64,000 bases of DNA from Gamsiella multidivaricata (lineage: Eukaryota; Mortierellomycota; Mortierellomycetes; Mortierellales; Mortierellaceae): the NCBI RefSeq assembly GCF_025024155.1, contig NW_026251773.1, forward strand, positions 62,001 through 126,000, written 5' to 3'. A program made the translations under genes and the position numbers. Numbering within the stretch: position 1 is the stretch's first letter; the number at the start of each line of letters is the position of its first letter. This document shows positions 59,358 to 64,000 of this stretch, piece by piece. The notes beneath the pieces were generated by a model that was not told the DNA's origin, did no database searches, and saw only the letters and a program-made list of their open reading frames with translations.

Positions 59358-59982
59358 AAGCGTTTTTTTTTACAAGCGATAGGCACCATGAGAAAAATTC
59401 TCGGCCTCGAATTCACTGCTTCAGTCCAAGTAAAGATGCATGTTCATTCTGGAATTCAAAAAGACGATGAAGGCTTTCATTCAATATCTTTCTTACCACC
59501 GTTGTATGCAAGAAATAAAAAAGCTTAGTGCCTACTGTGGTCCCGAGAATGGACAATGGTGGGGCATTATTAGATTTAGTCTGCGCTCCGTATAATCCAA
59601 AATCTCGCTCATCAACAAAGAGAATCAGTCCAAGCACTTTCACTCTGATATTCATGTCTAGAGGCGATAAACCGCTGCTGACGTTGACCTTAGCCCCGGC
59701 ATTCACATCTATGCTGGACGTGCTTGCCTAGTAGATAGTCATCATGCGAAGATAGAAGTTAGAGCATGGAAAACATAGGAAGGCATGCGGAACCAAAAGC
59801 GACAAGTTCTTGCCATGGGTATTTGGGGCCAGCTTTCCGATGCTGGCTTCTACAATGCGACTGGTCCAAATCTGACTGATTTTTTTACACGTTTTCGTCT
59901 TTACCTCAATTTGAAAGCAAAACACTAGTAATAAAGTACCAGCAGCGATTCTGCAGGCAGGTACAGCGAGAAGTAGAGTTAC
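59358..59982. other. Spacer before duplication copy 2
   Basis: No supported gene. A small overlapping pair of frames at 59413-59731 lacks coding features. Confidence 0.4.
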
Positions 59983-60210
59983 CCTCTTCAGCTTAGTCCC
60001 ACGGAGCAGTAGCGACCCTCTTGAATCCGATACATCCTGTACGTCGTTCCGTGCAACCCTATGGCCCTCTTGCCTTCAAAGAGATATACAACGCTTGGCG
60101 CCACCCCTTTCGCGCCAGTCTGGAGCAGCTCGGAAAGAAGGGCACGCCATGGCGCTGCTTTCTATATTTTTGGACCTATAACACACTGCGGCCAAAGGCA
60201 GCCTTGTGCA

Positions 60211-60217
60211 TATAAAA
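60211..60217 (+). promoter_or_regulatory. TATA box, array gene A2
   Basis: TATAAAA, 129 bases before the ATG at 60340, as in A1. Confidence 0.65.
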
Positions 60218-60339
60218 GCGGCCGACACAGGCTGCCGGTCCTTCACTCCCCTCTTTTCATACATCCTCCGCATTTCGCTGAATTTTTACGCCCTGCAGAG
60301 CACACCCTGCACACTTCACATTCCATCCCATCATTCTTC

Positions 60340-60732
60340 ATGACCGAAAAGAGCGATAGGACTCGAGAGATCGCTGAGGGTGTCATACAGTGTGAACGGC
60401 AGCTCAATGACTGGAGCGAGTGTGTCCGGAATGCATGCTACCACTCGGAGTCTAGCGATGAAGACACAGCAAACAAGGCAAAGGACATGAGTGAACCAGG
60501 ATCCGAGCGCACCCTGTTGACGAGACTCGACACAGTGCAGTGCAGGATCGAGCATGTGGAGGAGGTCATGGGCATGTTCATGGCAGAGAAGCAGGCGATC
60601 CTTGACAGCGTTGACGGGCTGAGGACTATGCTGGTCGAGGAGACGAGCCACGAGCAAGGACGGCGCGAGCGGCGGGTCAGAGGTAGACCAGGGTCTCGCA
60701 GTGCACGATCCGACGAGCAGGAGCAGACGTGA
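60340..60732 (+). CDS. Array gene A2: near-identical copy of A1
   Basis: 130 residues, differing from A1 by two conservative changes (Leu to Val and Ile to Val) in the region just before the basic tail, together with five silent changes in the same 60 bases. Same promoter, start, stop and polyadenylation signal. The silent excess shows the reading frame has been under selection. Function unknown. Confidence 0.7.
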   Translation: MTEKSDRTREIAEGVIQCERQLNDWSECVRNACYHSESSDEDTANKAKDMSEPGSERTLLTRLDTVQCRIEHVEEVMGMFMAEKQAILDSVDGLRTMLVEETSHEQGRRERRVRGRPGSRSARSDEQEQT

Positions 60733-61331
60733 ATGTGGACGCTGGAATATGGCAGGATGTTTGGCTTCCACACAAGGATCGCAGCGCCAGTTTACACCAT
60801 TCTCATGCAGGATAGCATAGCAAGACAATAAAAAACAAGGCTGATCCTGACCCAAGAACAGACTAGATGTAGATGAAAGGAGTGTGGTGTGCAGTACTTC
60901 AGGCAGAGCGCGTGGTGGCTACTGCTGGTTCGGTCTAGGCATAATCATGTCCGTAGATGCCTGAAAGAACAAGCACTCATGAAACCGCAAAGTGAGTCCA
61001 TTCGAGGAGGCTGTCCGCAAATAACGTCAATAGTAAGTCGGTGCAACACAGAGACACATGCAGCCTTTTTTCCGGTCATCGGCATGGCAATACCCAGTTG
61101 TGCCTGACAAGGCGCGACATTGCCTAACAGGGCCCGAGACCTACAAGCCCTTTGTCTTTCTTGTGACAAAAGAATCTTGCCCACTATGATCATCACCAAG
61201 ACTGAAAGGAGCCAAGGTGCGACCAAGGCACAGAGCGCGGCCAAGGTACAAAAGCGCTACAAAGAACTAACCAAGCGGAAGTAAGCATGCTGAAGGAATA
61301 CCGAAGGACAGGGTATCCAGTGCTGGACGCG

Positions 61332-61337
61332 TATAAG
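61332..61337 (+). promoter_or_regulatory. TATA box, array gene B2
   Basis: TATAAG, 140 bases before the ATG at 61472, identical to B1. Confidence 0.5.
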
Positions 61338-61471
61338 TATCTCTCGAGATCCCGCTGCAGATGGCTTCTCACCTTCTCTCACATACACACATACACACAC
61401 ACGTACATACACACACCTTCACCCAAGCACTCAGACTCACTCACTTTTCAACTACCTCACACACGTCCGCC

Positions 61472-61834
61472 ATGTCTTCTAGACCCTCTTCTCCCCCAGT
61501 TGCCAAACAGATCGCACAGGCTTCTGAGAGCGTGGCCAACTATGAGGATCAGCTGGCAAAGATGCGCAAGTTCCTCAACAGCAGCTCCGAGCCGATCTGC
61601 GATCCCCAGTGGTTTGCAGGCATGCAAAAGAAGCTCAACTTCACGATCGAGCAAGGAGCGACGCTCACGGTCTTCAGGAAGCCGTCGGGAGATGCCACAC
61701 TTGACGATCTTGTCGTTCTCGAACGCGAGTGTTTGAGGGTGCAGCGCCATGAAAACACGTTGCAAGTGATGGCTCTTATTGAGCGCACTCTTGCGAGCGA
61801 GAAACAGGTACTTGCCAGGCTGCAAGCCTTGTAA
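61472..61834 (+). CDS. Array gene B2: identical copy of B1
   Basis: 120 residues, with no difference from B1 that I can find in protein or DNA. It carries the central CDPQWF motif and the Leu/Gln-rich C-terminal helix, with the same TATA, leader and AATAAA (62049). The identity fits very recent duplication or gene conversion. Confidence 0.72.
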   Translation: MSSRPSSPPVAKQIAQASESVANYEDQLAKMRKFLNSSSEPICDPQWFAGMQKKLNFTIEQGATLTVFRKPSGDATLDDLVVLERECLRVQRHENTLQVMALIERTLASEKQVLARLQAL

Positions 61835-62518
61835 GTGGTCTGGTCCTGTTGCGCGAGCACATGTCTCAGTAGGATAGCACTGAAGGCCCCAGATGGTGCA
61901 ACGGGAGTATCACTGCATCATGGGCGGCGCAGCAGCCGGAATATAGCAGCAGCATACGATATCAGTCATCATAGTAGCCATGATCCAGGAGGGAAAAAAG
62001 AAGCAATGACAGGCGCGATGGTTATTGCAAGAATGATAGAAGTACATGAATAAATTGCACGTTTTGCTCTAAACGCGCGTATTGATGCATGGCTGATAAC
62101 GGAGAGGGGCGGATGTAGCTATGCTGCTCGAATGTGTCTCGTAACGTTCGCAGCTGCTGTTAGTGTTCCCTGAACCTTGACGAGTGTAATGGGGCCCTAG
62201 ATGGCGGTGCCAACGGAAACGAGACAGACCGCTGGGCCGAACGATAACCGGGGATCATCAAGAGTGCAGGGTGGCAGATCTGGCTCTGAAGCAGGAAGGA
62301 ATGGTTGCACGCCTTTTGCCAGCCGTGACCTACAATCTACGCTGAGATCTGGATAGGATCTTATACCAAGAAGGGCTTTTCATTTTATTTTATTATATAT
62401 ATTTTACTCAAGTTCTGCATGACCAGCCTTACAAAAGGGAGTGGCGGCGTGGAAAATAAACAGCAATGAGGTTCTTTGTCCTGTGGTTCACTTTTTGCTG
62501 TGGTGTCCTGCGAGTATT

Positions 62519-62525
62519 TATAAAA
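62519..62525 (+). promoter_or_regulatory. TATA box, array gene F
   Basis: TATAAAA, 112 bases before the ATG at 62631. Confidence 0.6.
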
Positions 62526-62630
62526 GCTCTCTGCGCTCCTTATTGTCCTTATTTCCATCCTCCCCAAATTACTGTCAAACATTATTACTCCATCACTTAA
62601 ATAAGCCCTATTGCTTTTATCTAGTCCGCT

Positions 62631-63002
62631 ATGAAGCACGCACCTGAACACCAGGACCAATTGGCTCGCGAGATCGAAATCGTCACCGAGCGGATCTTTA
62701 GGTCTGAGAGATATCTTCCGATGTTCTTAGGTATGATTTCTGAAGAAGCGTGCGAAACTGTTGGTTTTGGCGCTCTTCAATGTCCTGACTGCAATCCGAA
62801 CGCTGAAGTGCCCTTTTTGGAGTCGAATCTTCATCTGTTAGCTGTGGAGGCTTCTAAACAACGATGCCTGCTTCGAAGACAGATGATCCAGAGCATGAAA
62901 GAAACGTACGACTCAATGACGATGGAGCTTATACGAGATCGCTCGTTATTGGGTCAGCTCCAGCGACAGTTGCGAGCCATGATTGGAGCATGGGGAAAGT
63001 AG
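62631..63002 (+). CDS. Array gene F: small helical protein with central cysteines
   Basis: Intronless, 123 residues. A helical start (QLAREIEIVTERIFRSERYL) is followed by a middle with Cys residues (LQCPDCNPNAEVPFLE) that includes a single CPDC knuckle. A C-terminal helix follows (QRCLLRRQMIQSMKETYDSM, then LLGQLQRQLRAM), ending like B and C in a Leu/Gln/Arg pattern. No signal peptide. A polyadenylation signal AATAAA lies near 63064. Family unknown. It is placed with the array by layout, strand, promoter spacing and end motif. Confidence 0.65.
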   Translation: MKHAPEHQDQLAREIEIVTERIFRSERYLPMFLGMISEEACETVGFGALQCPDCNPNAEVPFLESNLHLLAVEASKQRCLLRRQMIQSMKETYDSMTMELIRDRSLLGQLQRQLRAMIGAWGK

Positions 63003-63069
63003 CCACTCATTATGTCAAAAAGAAGGGGATGTCTGAAAAGGATGTTAAGTAGAGCATGCTAGGAATAAA

Positions 63070-64000
63070 GTTTTTTTTTATTCAGCAACAGCATGCTACA
63101 CTTTTTCATGACTGAATGCACTTGCCAGATCCGAACCATCAGCTTGTTAAAATAAGAAAAAAGAAATCGATGATTAACATATCCCACATTTTGTGGGCGC
63201 GTATCTTTGTGCGGGAAAAGTCTCCTGACTGAACAGTGTGTACTACAGAGGAACCACGGTTTCCCTGTGGAGCCTGAATTGTCAAATTAAAATGTGTGTA
63301 TCTGGCTGTGGAAATACGAACCATTCCGTTCTTTGCTCTAGTGAACTAGTGAAAGAAGGTTTGTTCACCTCAATTACCACACGAAAAGAAAAATCATATG
63401 CGTGAGCTCTGAGGCCAAGGTGCTCCTATCAGAATTCCCAAGCCATTTACCAAAGGCTATTACCGCTGCACCTATCACGCCACTCGTGAATGGCAGTAAA
63501 AGGCGATACAACTACTAGGCAAGAAAGTAAAGAAACATGTATTAAACGTCGTGGTTTCGTTGGATGTTACTCGTCTCGTACTTTCCATGGACCTCTGCTT
63601 CCTTAGAGGCTTTACTTCAATAGGGCAGCAAATCAGTCAATTACGACTTCCCCGTCGCTCCTTCGTATCCTGCTCAAATTCGCAGATCCTTCACTGACGA
63701 CAAAAAGCATTGTCATATTCGCCTTCGTTCAGAAATAACTCTCAAAGACGATGAAGGTATTGTGAAGACCAACACAGGCTCATGATAGGTGAAAAGCCCC
63801 TTCGTAGCTACACCGAGTGCAATCACTCATTTCTGGATTCTATCGACCTCAAATCGCAAAGTTCGCCATGATGCCCGGCATTTAGTAATCCGACCAGGAT
63901 TCCACAAGGAGATGAATGTATATTAAAGGAATTCAGACAAAAATATCCAGGACCACTTTTGAACCTGTCGTCCCGGGGTGTTTGACCATGCCTCCAAAGG
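63070..64000. other. Right-end region, no gene seen
   Basis: About 0.9 kb without a supported coding frame or RNA gene. It may hold decayed array DNA or an upstream region of a gene beyond the window. Confidence 0.4.

Larger units (their letters stand above)
59983..62389. repeat. Segmental duplication copy 2 (about 2.4 kb)
   Basis: Direct-orientation copy of 52591-54997. After 62389 the flanks diverge within T/A-rich DNA (TTTTATTTTATTATATATAT here against TTTTATCTTATTTTATTTTA in copy 1). Confidence 0.95.

Overview
The window is eukaryotic nuclear DNA from a filamentous fungus. Genes are mostly single and compact, with GT-AG introns and a few GC-AG introns. Many start sites have a TATA box roughly 85-145 bases upstream, and A/T homopolymers and simple repeats are frequent. 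The gene set (an AspB/Cdc3-type septin, SAGA subunit Spt7, a Zn2Cys6 factor, O-acetylhomoserine sulfhydrylase, a GH5_12-like glycolipid glucosidase and an expanded TKL-type kinase) and the overall style suggest an early-diverging mould, most likely Mortierellomycotina (Mortierella/Linnemannia/Podila-like). That placement is inference from gene style, not from a database match.

Layout. 0-6 kb: the 5' part of a protein kinase whose lysine is placed as in WNK kinases, mitochondrial ribosomal protein mL43, two coiled-coil ORF fragments and a small secreted protein. 7-14 kb: a GH5 glucosidase predicted to act on glucosylceramide or steryl glucoside, next to a glycolipid transfer protein. 14-25 kb: a thiopurine/thiol methyltransferase-like protein, a 1935-residue Spt7 with a long Arg-Asp tail, and a DHA2-type MFS transporter. 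25-30 kb: a gene-poor stretch with a dead Tc1/mariner transposase. 30-36 kb: a Zn2Cys6 factor, O-acetylhomoserine sulfhydrylase, a MITE-like element with 36-base terminal inverted repeats, and tRNA-Ala(AGC). 36-52 kb: a septin, a glutamine-synthetase-like enzyme, a C2H2 zinc-finger factor with a possible long leader, and a VPS9-domain Rab exchange factor whose catalytic domain is split by a low-complexity insert.

52.6-63.0 kb is the most unusual part. Eight small intronless genes, all on the + strand, encode 113-151 residue Glu/Arg/Gln-rich, apparently helical proteins that I cannot assign to any known family. Each has a TATA box 112-145 bases before its ATG. One two-gene block of about 2.4 kb is duplicated almost perfectly. 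Another member is frameshifted, and others share only short motifs (CDPxWF; D/N-RTRE) with the duplicated pair. This looks like a young, birth-and-death, lineage-specific family and is the best candidate here for an undescribed system.

Exon boundaries were worked out by hand from splice motifs and reading-frame continuity. Every multi-exon model with a length given below closes in frame.
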